Positions 54,782-64,000 of a DNA stretch of 64,000 nucleotides are shown here, piece by piece. The notes beneath the pieces are model-generated. The model had not been told where the DNA came from. It saw only the letters and a program-made list of their open reading frames with translations, and made no database searches. The stretch spans positions 306,665 through 370,664 of the forward strand of contig JAKSCK010000240.1 of assembly GCA_022360655.1 (NCBI GenBank), written 5' to 3'. A program made the position numbers and the translations under genes. Source of the DNA: Spirochaetales bacterium. Lineage in GTDB: Bacteria; Spirochaetota; Spirochaetia; DSM-2461. Every line of letters begins with the position of its first letter. The stretch's first letter is position 1.

Positions 54782-56719
54782 ATGGATGCCCCCCGGTTTT
54801 ATCAGAGACTTGTGCAACGATGGCTGAGTTCTCATAGAGCTCAGGGACCTGAGGCGGAAGCTGCTCTTGGCTTCCTTCAAGCTCTTGCAGGAGAGGGGTC
54901 TGATGTGGTGCTTCCGGCCCCTTTTCAAAACACCGTCGATGTACTTCATCAAGAGTGGCGTTCATGCTCCTCTGGTGAGCGTCAAAAGGCGGCTCAAGAG
55001 CTTTTTCATTCATTAGAAGATGATGACGCCCCTCTTCAAGAATCCCTGCTATGGGCCTATTTCTTCCCAGAAGCCTTGTATTTGCACCCAGATCCAGAGA
55101 CGCAAATCTCCAAGCTCCGGCAACAACGAACAGTTGGCATTGAAGGACCGGTGGAGCAGCCCCTCACCGATGTTCCTTCGCAATTGATCTTCACATCGAA
55201 TGTTCTCTTAGAACCGCCTTGGCCGGAATTTGTAGAGGCCTCTGGAGATGATGAGGCTGGAAGAATCACACGAGAAGCGGCCCTGTTGAAAGAGGAACAG
55301 GCCTATTGGTATGACCATCCCATCCCCATTGGGATTTCCACAGAAGCCGATGAGGTGGTTCATGGTTTAGAAGGACTGGCACAAACCCTGGCCTATGAAA
55401 AACGGCGAGGAACCTGTTCTCCTCAATCCCGTCTCACGGTTCTTCTTTCTGTTTCTGTCACCCATCCCGGACTGCGTTCCCTTGCCAAGCCATGGCTCTC
55501 TGCCCAATTGGCCCGATGTGATGCCCAACGATTCCAAGATTTGGATGTTTATGCGTTTACAGAAGATGATGCCGATGCCCTTCGAAATCTCTTGGATTCT
55601 TGGCTGCCTGGGGGCGTTTCCGCTCTTGGTCCTGCCTTTGGTGTGGATGGGGAATATGGACGACATTATTCCTTTCTCAAGGCTCTCCCTGCCCTCTGGG
55701 CTGTTCTTGAAAACTCAGAGGCCCTTGGCACCTTCAAAATCGATTTGGATCAGGTGTTTCCCCAGGATGAGCTCACAGCGGAAACGGGGAAAAGTGCCTT
55801 TGAGCATTTCACCACCGCTCTTTGGGGAGCCAAGGCCCGCAATGGGGATGGGGAGGCCTTGGATTTAGGGATGATTGCCGGGGGATTGGTGAATGAAAAG
55901 GACATCAGAGCCGGATTATTCACTCCAGATATCCCATGGCCCTCCGGAGAATTGAGCTTAGAAGATTCCCTCTTTTTTAAACAGCGTCCCATGGCGGTTT
56001 CCACCCGTGCTGAAATCATGACCCGTTATGGAGAACAAGGACGTCCTGATGGAGTGAATTCAGCTCTTCATCGCATTCATGTGACAGGAGGAACCAACGG
56101 CATCCTCTTTCAAGCTCTGCGCAAACATCGTCCATTCACTCCAGCTTTTGTGGGACGTGCTGAAGATCAGGGCTACATTTTGTCATCCATGGATCACAAC
56201 CATCAGCACCGTCAATTGGCCTATCTTCATGCTCCAGGCCTTCTGATGCGCCATGATAAAGAGGCCTTTGCGGCCGGTGCTGTTCATGCCGGAAAAGCCG
56301 GTTCCTATGTGGGGGATTTGGTACGGATGTTTGTTTTCAGTGCCTATGGTCAGCAGCTTCCGGGCGGCCAGAAGCAAACCAAAAGTTCCGTCGATCCTTT
56401 CACCGGTGCCTTCATTACACCCATGCCTGCCACCATGGCCCTTTTGCGTTTGGCCCTGCATCTGTTGGAGGAAGAGAACCAAAAGGCAGCTCAGGATTTA
56501 TTGGAACTTGCAGGGAAACGGCTCCCCCCCTGGATTTTTGGAGCATCCGGTTGCCGTCCTGAAGACATGCAATCCGCACGAAGGGTGGAAAGAGCGGGCT
56601 GGGATGCGTATTATGACGCCTTAGATCGTTTGGAAGCCAATCTGGGTCACAGTCCCCAGGCGCAGCAAACCGCAGAAGAATTCCGGCGCCTGGCGCAGGA
56701 GTGTAAAATCACCAAGTAG
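54782..56719 (+). CDS. Uncharacterised protein, possible GT-A-like glycosyltransferase
   Basis: RLTVLLSVSVTHPGLRSLAKPWLSAQLARC; ALGTFKIDLDQVFP (DxD-like). Confidence 0.4.
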   Translation: MDAPRFYQRLVQRWLSSHRAQGPEAEAALGFLQALAGEGSDVVLPAPFQNTVDVLHQEWRSCSSGERQKAAQELFHSLEDDDAPLQESLLWAYFFPEALYLHPDPETQISKLRQQRTVGIEGPVEQPLTDVPSQLIFTSNVLLEPPWPEFVEASGDDEAGRITREAALLKEEQAYWYDHPIPIGISTEADEVVHGLEGLAQTLAYEKRRGTCSPQSRLTVLLSVSVTHPGLRSLAKPWLSAQLARCDAQRFQDLDVYAFTEDDADALRNLLDSWLPGGVSALGPAFGVDGEYGRHYSFLKALPALWAVLENSEALGTFKIDLDQVFPQDELTAETGKSAFEHFTTALWGAKARNGDGEALDLGMIAGGLVNEKDIRAGLFTPDIPWPSGELSLEDSLFFKQRPMAVSTRAEIMTRYGEQGRPDGVNSALHRIHVTGGTNGILFQALRKHRPFTPAFVGRAEDQGYILSSMDHNHQHRQLAYLHAPGLLMRHDKEAFAAGAVHAGKAGSYVGDLVRMFVFSAYGQQLPGGQKQTKSSVDPFTGAFITPMPATMALLRLALHLLEEENQKAAQDLLELAGKRLPPWIFGASGCRPEDMQSARRVERAGWDAYYDALDRLEANLGHSPQAQQTAEEFRRLAQECKITK

Positions 56720-56729
56720 GGGGGCATCC

Positions 56730-57578
56730 ATGGCAGTGGTCCAATGGTTCCCGGGCCACATGGCCAAAACAAAGCGGCTCATCAAAGAAAACCTCAAACG
56801 GGTGGATGTGGTGATAGAGATTTTGGATGCACGTGCTCCTCTGGCCAGCGCCAATCCTCTGCTCCGGCAACTCACGGCGGGAAAACCTCGTTTGGCCGTG
56901 CTCAACAAAGATGACCTAGCAGATCCTGATGCCACCATTCGTTGGGCAGAGGAGTTCCGGGGGCAGGGGAAAACTCTCCCCGTTCGTGTTTCCGCCTCCA
57001 CACGCAAAGGGGTGGATGCCATCCCCAAAGAATGCCGTAAACTCTGCAGTGGAGCCTCCTGGCTCCAGCGGCGTCCTGTTCGTGCTTTGATTGCTGGGAT
57101 CCCTAATGCGGGAAAGTCAACCTTGGTGAATGCCATGTCCAAGAAGCGTAAAGCAGAGGCCGGAGCCACTCCTGGGCTCACCCGAGATTTGCGTCGTATT
57201 CCCATCACATCCAACTTTGAACTTTTTGATACTCCTGGAATGCTTTGGCACAAGTTTGACGATCCCCGAACCGGTCTCATTTTGGCTGGATTAGGAGCGG
57301 TAAAAGAAACCATCCTTCCAGATGAAGAGGTGGCAGGAGAAATCCTCACTTACCTCTCTCGTTGTTATCCTCAGCGTCTTAAGGATCGGTACAAATTGGA
57401 GGAACTTCCAGAAAGTGCCCATGATCTTGTGGAAGCGGTGGGCCGTGCTCGCGGAGCTCTCATGAGTGGCGGTCGTGTGGACTGGCCTCGGGCCTGTCAG
57501 ATGGTGATTAAAGATTTGCGAGATGGTCGTTATGGGGCCGTGAGTTTGGAATGGCCTGATGGCCGGGGATGGGATTAG
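56730..57578 (+). CDS. rbgA: Ribosome biogenesis GTPase RbgA/YlqF (circularly permuted GTPase)
   Basis: VVQWFPGHMAKTKRLIKENLKRVDVVIEILDARAPLASANPLL; AGIPNAGKSTLVNAMSKKRKAEAGATPGLTRD; LFDTPGMLW. Confidence 0.94.
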   Translation: MAVVQWFPGHMAKTKRLIKENLKRVDVVIEILDARAPLASANPLLRQLTAGKPRLAVLNKDDLADPDATIRWAEEFRGQGKTLPVRVSASTRKGVDAIPKECRKLCSGASWLQRRPVRALIAGIPNAGKSTLVNAMSKKRKAEAGATPGLTRDLRRIPITSNFELFDTPGMLWHKFDDPRTGLILAGLGAVKETILPDEEVAGEILTYLSRCYPQRLKDRYKLEELPESAHDLVEAVGRARGALMSGGRVDWPRACQMVIKDLRDGRYGAVSLEWPDGRGWD

Positions 57579-57602
57579 ATCGACCCCTTCGGGGGAGGAG
57601 AA

Positions 57603-57631
57603 GGGCGCCGCATTCGCGGCGCCTTTTTAAA
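57603..57631 (+). terminator. Rho-independent terminator after rbgA
   Basis: GGCGCCGC-ATTC-GCGGCGCC-TTTTT. Confidence 0.88.
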
Positions 57632-58616
57632 ATTTGGGGCGTCCCAAGACTTTCCATTCGCCCTCTTCATCTTTGCCCACTAAAAAGGCCAAGTAGTCCA
57701 CCTCTTGAGGAATGGTCAGTGATGCACCAAATTCCTGGCCCAAGAACAAATAGGTATCCGATGTGGGAACCCAATCCCGTTCTGAAGAAAACCAATCAGG
57801 AAACAGAGCTCGAACATCATCCACAGGGTGAATCCCATAGGAGAATTCTTGGGTGAAATCGGCCAGATTCTCTACGCCAGGAATGGGGGCTGGGGGACGG
57901 GTTCGATATTTGGATAGCACTCGTCCATCTGCCAAGGAGTGCACAGTATCAGATTGATTTCTGTAATACGTGGGTAAATCCCCTTCTAGGCAGGATTTTA
58001 GGAATTGAAGGGCAAAATGTGTGGCCGCATCCAGGCTTTTCTCGGAGGGTTTTGAGGATGGGAGCATCTGATCTGTGCCAATGGGGCGAGCCGCAGCCAG
58101 GCGAAGATTCTCTTTGGGACGAACCACAATCTCTTCTTCCCAGGCTTCTAAGGTGACCGAATACAGTGTTCCGCTCAAAGGGGTGCGGGGTGGCGCCACA
58201 AGCCGTGCCTCCACAAGGCTACGTCCTCCACTGGAGAGGGCGTCCATGGCTCCTTGGTACCAATTGCTTTCGGTGGCATCCAAGGGGTGACGTCCTTCCG
58301 ACCAAGGGTGGGTGAACACCGGAGAGGTGCTTCCATCCCGAAATCGGATTTGAATGGTTGCTGGTCCGGTGGAGGCGGCATGCTCATAGGATGTGGAGAG
58401 GCGCCAACGTCGGGTGGCATTACCAGAAGAAAGTGCGAGTGCGCTCCAATCGAGAGTGGTGATGGGAGTCCAGCCATTCTCACTTTCAAGATGAACAGGA
58501 GGGGTTTGCGCCTTGCCAAAAATCTCGATACGTCCAGCAAGGATGGAGGACTGGGCACTTATGATGGAGATGGATATAACCATCAGATTCATTGCAGTGA
58601 AAAGGGTGCGTTTCAT
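57627..58616 (-). CDS. Secreted hypothetical protein
   Basis: Signal peptide MKRTLFTAMNLMVISISIISAQSS; no recognised family. Confidence 0.6.
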   Translation of the reverse strand: MKRTLFTAMNLMVISISIISAQSSILAGRIEIFGKAQTPPVHLESENGWTPITTLDWSALALSSGNATRRWRLSTSYEHAASTGPATIQIRFRDGSTSPVFTHPWSEGRHPLDATESNWYQGAMDALSSGGRSLVEARLVAPPRTPLSGTLYSVTLEAWEEEIVVRPKENLRLAAARPIGTDQMLPSSKPSEKSLDAATHFALQFLKSCLEGDLPTYYRNQSDTVHSLADGRVLSKYRTRPPAPIPGVENLADFTQEFSYGIHPVDDVRALFPDWFSSERDWVPTSDTYLFLGQEFGASLTIPQEVDYLAFLVGKDEEGEWKVLGRPKF

Positions 58617-58689
58617 GAGTACTCCTCGCCATCATTCTCGGCGTGGAGAATAGGGATTCTGAGGGATTGATGCAAGGAGAAAAGAAAAC

Positions 58690-58711
58690 CCCGGGTGAAG
58701 GCCCGGGGTCA
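58690..58711 (-). terminator. Terminator after ilvB-ilvN
   Basis: Minus strand ACCCCGGG-CCTTCA-CCCGGGGTTTTCTTTTC. Confidence 0.75.
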
Positions 58712-58718
58712 ATCTCAA

Positions 58719-59219
58719 CTAAGCCGTGATGGTTGCACCCCGGCTCATGAGCACTTTACCCGTGCGCACAAGTTCCAAGATACCAAAGGGGCTCATCATC
58801 TGCCGAAAAGCATTCACCTTGGAGGATTTTCCAGTCACCTGAAGGGTGATGGAATCATCCGAAATATCCACGGTTTGACTGCGGAAGGTTTCTGCAATCT
58901 GGAGCACTTCGGTGCGTTTTTCTGGAGGACAGGTGACCTTGAACAGGGCCAATTCCCGCTGAATCACATTGGAACTATCATGTTCAACAGCATGGATGAC
59001 ATCCACTAAACGATTCAGCTGTGCCAGCATGAGGTGGAGGGTTCGGGTATCACCGGTGGCCTCAATGTTCATACGAGAAAATTCTTCTGTTTGCCCCTGG
59101 GAAACCACCAGACTGTCAATGTTGAAGCCACGGCGGGCAAAAACCAAGGCCACGCGGGTGAGGACGCCTGGTTTGTTGCTCACCAGGAGACTAATGGTGT
59201 GCTTGATGGATTCGCTCAT
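58719..59219 (-). CDS. ilvN: Acetolactate synthase small subunit
   Basis: HTISLLVSNKPGVLTRVALVFARRGFNIDSLVVSQGQTEEFSRMNI. Confidence 0.95.
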   Translation of the reverse strand: MSESIKHTISLLVSNKPGVLTRVALVFARRGFNIDSLVVSQGQTEEFSRMNIEATGDTRTLHLMLAQLNRLVDVIHAVEHDSSNVIQRELALFKVTCPPEKRTEVLQIAETFRSQTVDISDDSITLQVTGKSSKVNAFRQMMSPFGILELVRTGKVLMSRGATITA

Positions 59220-59220
59220 T

Positions 59221-60927
59221 CTACTCTCCCATCCCGCGCTTGCTGCGGGGAGCTTCAATGATCATTTCGTCCAGAGTGGCTCCGGCAGGAACCATGGGGA
59301 ACACATTGTCATGCTGTTCCACCACAGCCTCAATGATGCAAGGACCTTCATTCCAGTCCAAGGCTGCTTTCAGGGTTTTCCGGACATCGGAGCTTCGCTT
59401 CACCCGGAAACCTTTGATTCCATACGCGGTGGCCAATTTCATAAAGTCGGGATTGCCATCCAAATCCACACCGGTGAGACGATCCTCATAAAACAGATGC
59501 TGCCATTGACGCACCATACCTAAGTAGCGGTTGTTCACCACAAGAATTTTAATGGGGAGTTTTTGTACGGCCGCGGTGGCCAGTTCGCAGAGGGTCATCT
59601 GGAAGGATCCATCTCCCACCACGGTGTACACCACATCTTTGGGTCGGGCCAGCTGAGCGCCAATGGCTGCAGGAAGTCCAAATCCCATGGTACCGGCGCC
59701 ACCAGAGGTGAGCCAGTTCTTTCCATTCTCACTCTTGATGAATTGAGCTGACCACATCTGGTGCTGCCCAACGTCTGTGCAGGCCACAGCCTTGGGGCCA
59801 GCCATGTCAGCCAATTCTTCGATGATGTGCTGGGCGCGGAGTTTTCCTTCTTTGCGGTATTTCAAGGGGTAGTCCCGGCGCCAGCGATTCACCTGTTTGA
59901 TCCACCGTGTGGTTTCACCCTTTTCTAAATGGGGAATTAAGGCGGCCAGGGACGCCTTGGCATCACCGCTGACGGCACAGTCCACCGGAATAATCTTATT
60001 GATTTCCACTGGATCAATATCAAAGTGCACTTTACGGGCATTAGGACAGAAACGTTCGGGAACTCCGGTGATGCGGTCATCCCAACGGGCGCCAATGGCC
60101 ACAATCAAATCCGCATTCGATAACGCTTTGTTGGCATAGGCGGTTCCATGCATTCCTGGCATGCCCAGAGACAACTCATGGGTGTCCGGGAAGCCTCCCT
60201 TGCCAAGGAGGGTGGTGACCACAGGAATATCCATGGTTTCCGCAATGCTGCGCAACTCCTCTTCCGCGCCAGAGAGGATGACACCGTGTCCGGCCATGAT
60301 GACAGGGCGGAGTGAGCGTTTCATCAATGAGGCGGCATTCTTTAAGTCCTCCTCCTTCGCTACAGGGGGAGCCTTGTAGCCGGGAAGGTCATATTCAGAG
60401 GCCTCGGGAGGTTCAATCATGGTGGCTGAGACATCTTTGGGGATGTCAATGAGCACAGGACCAGGACGTCCAGAAGTGGCAATATGCAATGCTTCTCGAA
60501 TGATACGGGAGATGTCATTGGGGTTGGTCACCATATAGGAGTGTTTCACGGCAGGGAAGGACATTCCCAGCACATCGGCCTCCTGGAACGCATCCAAACC
60601 AATGTTTGGCGTTACAGACTGACCAGTGATGACCACCAAGGGAACCGAGTCCATCATGGCTGTGAGGATTCCCGTCAAGGTGTTGGTTGCACCAGGTCCG
60701 GAGGTGACGCAGACAACACCAGGTTGACCCGTAGAACGGGCATAGCCATCGGCCATGTGGGTGGCCCCTTGTTCATGGCGTGTGAGAACCAGTTCGAGGG
60801 GGTGGTGGGTGAGGGCATCATAGATGGGAATTGAATTCCCGCCAGGAATGCCAAAGACGTGACGGATGCCGCTCTCATAGAGAACATCGAGCATCACTTC
60901 CGCTGTGGTTTTCATGCTGTCGGCCAT
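59221..60927 (-). CDS. ilvB: Acetolactate synthase large subunit
   Basis: GIRHVFGIPGGNSIPIYDAL, HEQGATHMADGYARSTGQPGVVCVTSGPGATN, VVGDGSFQMTLCELATAAVQKLPIKILVVNNRYLGMVRQWQ. Confidence 0.97.
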   Translation of the reverse strand: MADSMKTTAEVMLDVLYESGIRHVFGIPGGNSIPIYDALTHHPLELVLTRHEQGATHMADGYARSTGQPGVVCVTSGPGATNTLTGILTAMMDSVPLVVITGQSVTPNIGLDAFQEADVLGMSFPAVKHSYMVTNPNDISRIIREALHIATSGRPGPVLIDIPKDVSATMIEPPEASEYDLPGYKAPPVAKEEDLKNAASLMKRSLRPVIMAGHGVILSGAEEELRSIAETMDIPVVTTLLGKGGFPDTHELSLGMPGMHGTAYANKALSNADLIVAIGARWDDRITGVPERFCPNARKVHFDIDPVEINKIIPVDCAVSGDAKASLAALIPHLEKGETTRWIKQVNRWRRDYPLKYRKEGKLRAQHIIEELADMAGPKAVACTDVGQHQMWSAQFIKSENGKNWLTSGGAGTMGFGLPAAIGAQLARPKDVVYTVVGDGSFQMTLCELATAAVQKLPIKILVVNNRYLGMVRQWQHLFYEDRLTGVDLDGNPDFMKLATAYGIKGFRVKRSSDVRKTLKAALDWNEGPCIIEAVVEQHDNVFPMVPAGATLDEMIIEAPRSKRGMGE

Positions 60928-61197
60928 AAGTCCTCCGTTTTGCGGAATGTTAGGGTTTCTTTGTGGCTTGGTCAAGAATATAGCTCAATTTTAGAATAAA
61001 TAACGTTTAAATTGAGGTAAGACATCATGTTTTTGCACAAAAATTGAATAAATTTCGTTTGTAATAGGGTTAATAATCGACAAATCAAGTGCAATGTATG
61101 TTAAATGAATAAATATAGAGCGTTTAGGAGGAATGGACGACTGTGAATGGCTTAACACCCCATAGGGCCTTTGTGTATATTAGGAAATGGAGTGGAT

Positions 61198-62250
61198 ATG
61201 CCTCGTAAAATACACAACGTCAATATAGAGAGCCAGTTTCCTCTGGTGAGTCCGATGGAACTCAAAAGCGCATTGCCTGTGGATGATGAACTGGCGGCAT
61301 CCGTTGTTGAAAATCGCCGTCAAGTGGCTGCAATCCTGAATCATGAAGATGACCGACTTCTGATGATTGTGGGGCCCTGTTCGATTCACGACACCGATGC
61401 GGCCATGGACTATGCAAGGAAATTGGCGTTGCTTGCAGAAACGCATAAAGAGCACATCAAAGTGGTGATGCGTGTGTATTTTGAGAAACCGCGGACCAGT
61501 CTTGGTTGGCGTGGATTGGTGGTGGACCCTCGGATGGACGGGAGCTATCAAATCTCTGAAGGCTTAAGGGAAGCCCGTCGGCTCATGATCCAAATTGGAA
61601 AACTTGGATTGGCCTTGGGAAGTGAAGTGCTGGATCCGATTATTCCTCAATACATTGCCGACCTGATGGCTTGGTCCGCCATTGGTGCGAGAACCACTGA
61701 ATCCCAAACCCACCGGGAAATCTCCAGTGGTTTGTCTATGCCTGTCGGGTTCAAGAACGGAACTGATGGAGATTTGGGAAAAGCGGTCAATGCCGTTAAA
61801 TCAGCACGAGAGGGGCATAGCTTCATTGGGATTGATCAGAGCGGTCGAACCTGTGTGTTTCGAACCCGTGGGAACCGAACTGGGCACATCATTATGCGTG
61901 GTGGTTCAAAAGGTCCAAATTACTATGAAGAAGATATTGAAACCGCAGAATCCTTGTTGGCAGGGATTGGGGCCAAACCGTCGATTTTGATTGATTGTTC
62001 CCATGCAAACTCTGGTAAAGATCATCAAAGGCAAGAACGTGTACTTCGGGCTGCCTTGGATTTGCGGGTACGAGGGGCGCATGATTCGGTTCGTGGCGTG
62101 ATGCTGGAAAGTAATCTTTTGCCTGGTCGCCAAGAGGCCTCATCTTGTCTTTCTCACTTGAAATATGGTGTTTCTATCACCGATGCTTGTATTGGCTGGG
62201 ACGAAACAGAAGACCTCATACATCGCACAGCGCAGCGCCTTCAAGGCTAG
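61198..62250 (+). CDS. 3-deoxy-7-phosphoheptulonate (DAHP) synthase, AroFGH type
   Basis: LLMIVGPCSIHDTDAAMDYARKLA; RVYFEKPRTSLGWRGLVVDPRMDGSYQISEGLREAR; SHANSGKDHQRQ. Confidence 0.95.
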   Translation: MPRKIHNVNIESQFPLVSPMELKSALPVDDELAASVVENRRQVAAILNHEDDRLLMIVGPCSIHDTDAAMDYARKLALLAETHKEHIKVVMRVYFEKPRTSLGWRGLVVDPRMDGSYQISEGLREARRLMIQIGKLGLALGSEVLDPIIPQYIADLMAWSAIGARTTESQTHREISSGLSMPVGFKNGTDGDLGKAVNAVKSAREGHSFIGIDQSGRTCVFRTRGNRTGHIIMRGGSKGPNYYEEDIETAESLLAGIGAKPSILIDCSHANSGKDHQRQERVLRAALDLRVRGAHDSVRGVMLESNLLPGRQEASSCLSHLKYGVSITDACIGWDETEDLIHRTAQRLQG

Positions 62251-62266
62251 CGCCTCGGAGTAGTAC

Positions 62267-63727
62267 ATGACTCGCCGGGAAACACTGAGCGTTCGCTTAG
62301 CAGCCATGCTCAATACGCTCTTGGATGATCAGCCCTCGTGGTCGGCCAGGAGCTCTGAGGCCTTGGGCTCTGATGGAAGGCCCATGGAGTATTTTGCCGT
62401 TGTCCAGCGCGTGGCCGACAGGTTGATGTTCCTCGAAACCATTGCCCAAGCAGGTGTTGAAGAGCGCATTGTGCGCACCTGGATTCTTTCCCCTCAAGGT
62501 CCAGGGCAATGGTGTTTGGATTCTGCTGAAAAAAATCATGAGGAAGTTCCTGGGCAATGGTTGGATGAGGAGCTTGTTGAGGCCACCTTACGCCTTTCTG
62601 GAGCTCAATCGGCTCGTCTTTCTTTAGAAGTGGCTGCCGCACGTTCCCCTCTGGCCCCAGTGGTTTCTGTGGCTGGAAATTGGGAGCGTCAACGGCGAAG
62701 AGCCTTTTTAGTGGGACTGGCCGGTTGTGTACTCCTGGTGGCCTTGGGGTTTGGTGGAATCCAGTATCAACGCATGCTCCGTTTGGTGGGGGATTTGGAT
62801 CGGTCCATTGCGCAATCTTCTGCGATGCAGAATAGAGTGGCCCGTCGTTTGGGTGAGCGAGTGGAGAGCCTGAGTGCGGAGTTGGAAGGACTTCGTGCGG
62901 ATGTTTCCATGGAAAAAGATGCCTTCTTGTTTAGTCGGAGGCAAACCGCCATGACCTTGAGGGATCAGGCTCAGTCTCTGTCCTATCGCGATTTTTCTCA
63001 GGCCAAAGCCATCAATTATCTTGCAAGTCAAATTGAAAAAGCCGCCACCTATGGTGAGGTTCTTTATCAGCTTTCTCGCATACCAGAAAACAATGCGCAA
63101 GCAGAAACTTTGCTTGCCATTGATCGTCCGAATGTGGTTCCTCTCTCTTCCTACAAATCCACCGTTCTTGGATTAGGGTATCCGGTTCGATTTGATGGAC
63201 AAGCCTGGGATGGATCAGACTTTATGATTTCCAGTGGTTTTGGAGATCCACGGGCCTCTTCTTTAGGGACTGGAGGATTCCTTCCTCATCAGGCTGTTGA
63301 CATCATCAATATTCGAAACATTTTGACGGTGACTCCCGAAAACACCATTGTACGTTTCCCTGGAGTTTCTGGATCTGTCGTATCGGCGGCAGAGGGTAAG
63401 ATTCTTCGTGTGGCCTATGATGAAATTTATGGATGGAATGCAGAGGTTCAGCATCCCCTGTCTATGGAATGGCGGGAGCGCTTCAAAGGCATTCAGCAGC
63501 TCACAACGTTTTATGCCCATATGGCTGAACGTCCAAGTTTTGAGGCTGGATCCTTTGTAGAAGCGGGGGGGAAGTTGGGAAACATTGGTCAGACTGGGCG
63601 ATCGACAGGGCCTCATCTTCACTATGAGGTTCGGGTGTATCGTTCGGAGGGAGAGGGCTACAATCGTTTTGGACGATTTGACCGTGTGAATCCCTACATC
63701 CTGAAAGAACCACTTGTTTCCGGCTAA
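62267..63727 (+). CDS. M23 family metallopeptidase with N-terminal TM and coiled-coil
   Basis: ISSGFGDPRASSLGTGGFLPHQAVDI; TFYAHMAERPSFEAGSFVEAGGKLGNIGQTGRSTGPHLHYEVRVY. Confidence 0.88.
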   Translation: MTRRETLSVRLAAMLNTLLDDQPSWSARSSEALGSDGRPMEYFAVVQRVADRLMFLETIAQAGVEERIVRTWILSPQGPGQWCLDSAEKNHEEVPGQWLDEELVEATLRLSGAQSARLSLEVAAARSPLAPVVSVAGNWERQRRRAFLVGLAGCVLLVALGFGGIQYQRMLRLVGDLDRSIAQSSAMQNRVARRLGERVESLSAELEGLRADVSMEKDAFLFSRRQTAMTLRDQAQSLSYRDFSQAKAINYLASQIEKAATYGEVLYQLSRIPENNAQAETLLAIDRPNVVPLSSYKSTVLGLGYPVRFDGQAWDGSDFMISSGFGDPRASSLGTGGFLPHQAVDIINIRNILTVTPENTIVRFPGVSGSVVSAAEGKILRVAYDEIYGWNAEVQHPLSMEWRERFKGIQQLTTFYAHMAERPSFEAGSFVEAGGKLGNIGQTGRSTGPHLHYEVRVYRSEGEGYNRFGRFDRVNPYILKEPLVSG

Positions 63728-63780
63728 TATTTTTTAGATCGACCCCTAGGTCAACGCGGTTTCCCTAGGGGTTAGGAAGA

Positions 63781-63999
63781 TTATTCCTTCAATAGTTTTT
63801 CAATGTACTCCGCTGCAAGGGCCACCGCGGGACAGATGCTGAGATCGGACAAGTGCTGGCCAAGGAGTCCTTTCTGTCTTTTCTGGTCTAGGTGGGGGTA
63901 TTCCCGGCAGGCCCTGGGGCGCTTGTCATACACAATGCAGAGACCATCGGCACCAAAGTAGGGGCAGGGCATCTGGGGGAAAACAAGATCGCCATCCTC
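63781..63999 (-). CDS. YkgJ-like CxxC zinc/iron-chelating domain protein (5' truncated by window edge)
   Basis: EDGDLVFPQMPCPYFGADGLCIVYDKRPRACREYPHLDQK; frame open to window edge. Confidence 0.7.
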   Translation of the reverse strand, partial: EDGDLVFPQMPCPYFGADGLCIVYDKRPRACREYPHLDQKRQKGLLGQHLSDLSICPAVALAAEYIEKLLKE

Positions 64000-64000
64000 A

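Noticed and set aside
60928-61130. T-box or BCAA attenuator upstream of ilvB
   Set aside because: No T-box (TGGNACCGCG-like) sequence, terminator or Leu/Ile/Val-rich leader could be read on the minus strand.
1-64000. CRISPR arrays, insertion sequences, integrons or prophage modules
   Set aside because: No regularly spaced repeats, transposase/integrase motifs or phage structural genes were found by eye.

Overview
This 64 kb window looks like an ordinary, gene-dense chromosome from a motile spirochaete. The diagnostic features are tandem FlaA filament-sheath genes and spirochaete-type lipoproteins. I see no CRISPR array, insertion sequence or prophage. Recognisable modules: SPOR-domain protein, TylF-like methyltransferase, SfsA, TlpA, CPBP protease, PilZ protein, ComEC followed by RsmA/KsgA, FlaA1-FlaA2, cNMP-binding histidine kinase, prepilin peptidase and TatD, class II aldolase, a GH116 glycosidase/ABC transporter/LacI locus with two GH116 paralogues, tRNA-Leu(UAA), MsrAB, ArsC, TtcA, HflX, two M23 peptidases, MetA, UvrD/PcrA, iPGM, GlpK, an MBL plus cNMP-binding protein, a cobalamin riboswitch with BtuFCD-type genes, RbgA, IlvBN and DAHP synthase. 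The observations most worth checking are: (1) rsmA/ksgA lacks any ATG/GTG/TTG start upstream of its conserved N-terminus, has a well-placed ATC, and is overlapped out of frame by the comEC ORF; (2) a second gene (36345..36740, minus) shows the same in-frame ATC pattern; (3) a recurrent (G)ATCGACC-stem-GGT element lies at the 3' ends of several unrelated genes; (4) a GH116 operon has adjacent palindromes at its divergent LacI-family regulator; (5) several proteins have unusual domain arrangements. All family assignments come from reading the translations; no database search was run.
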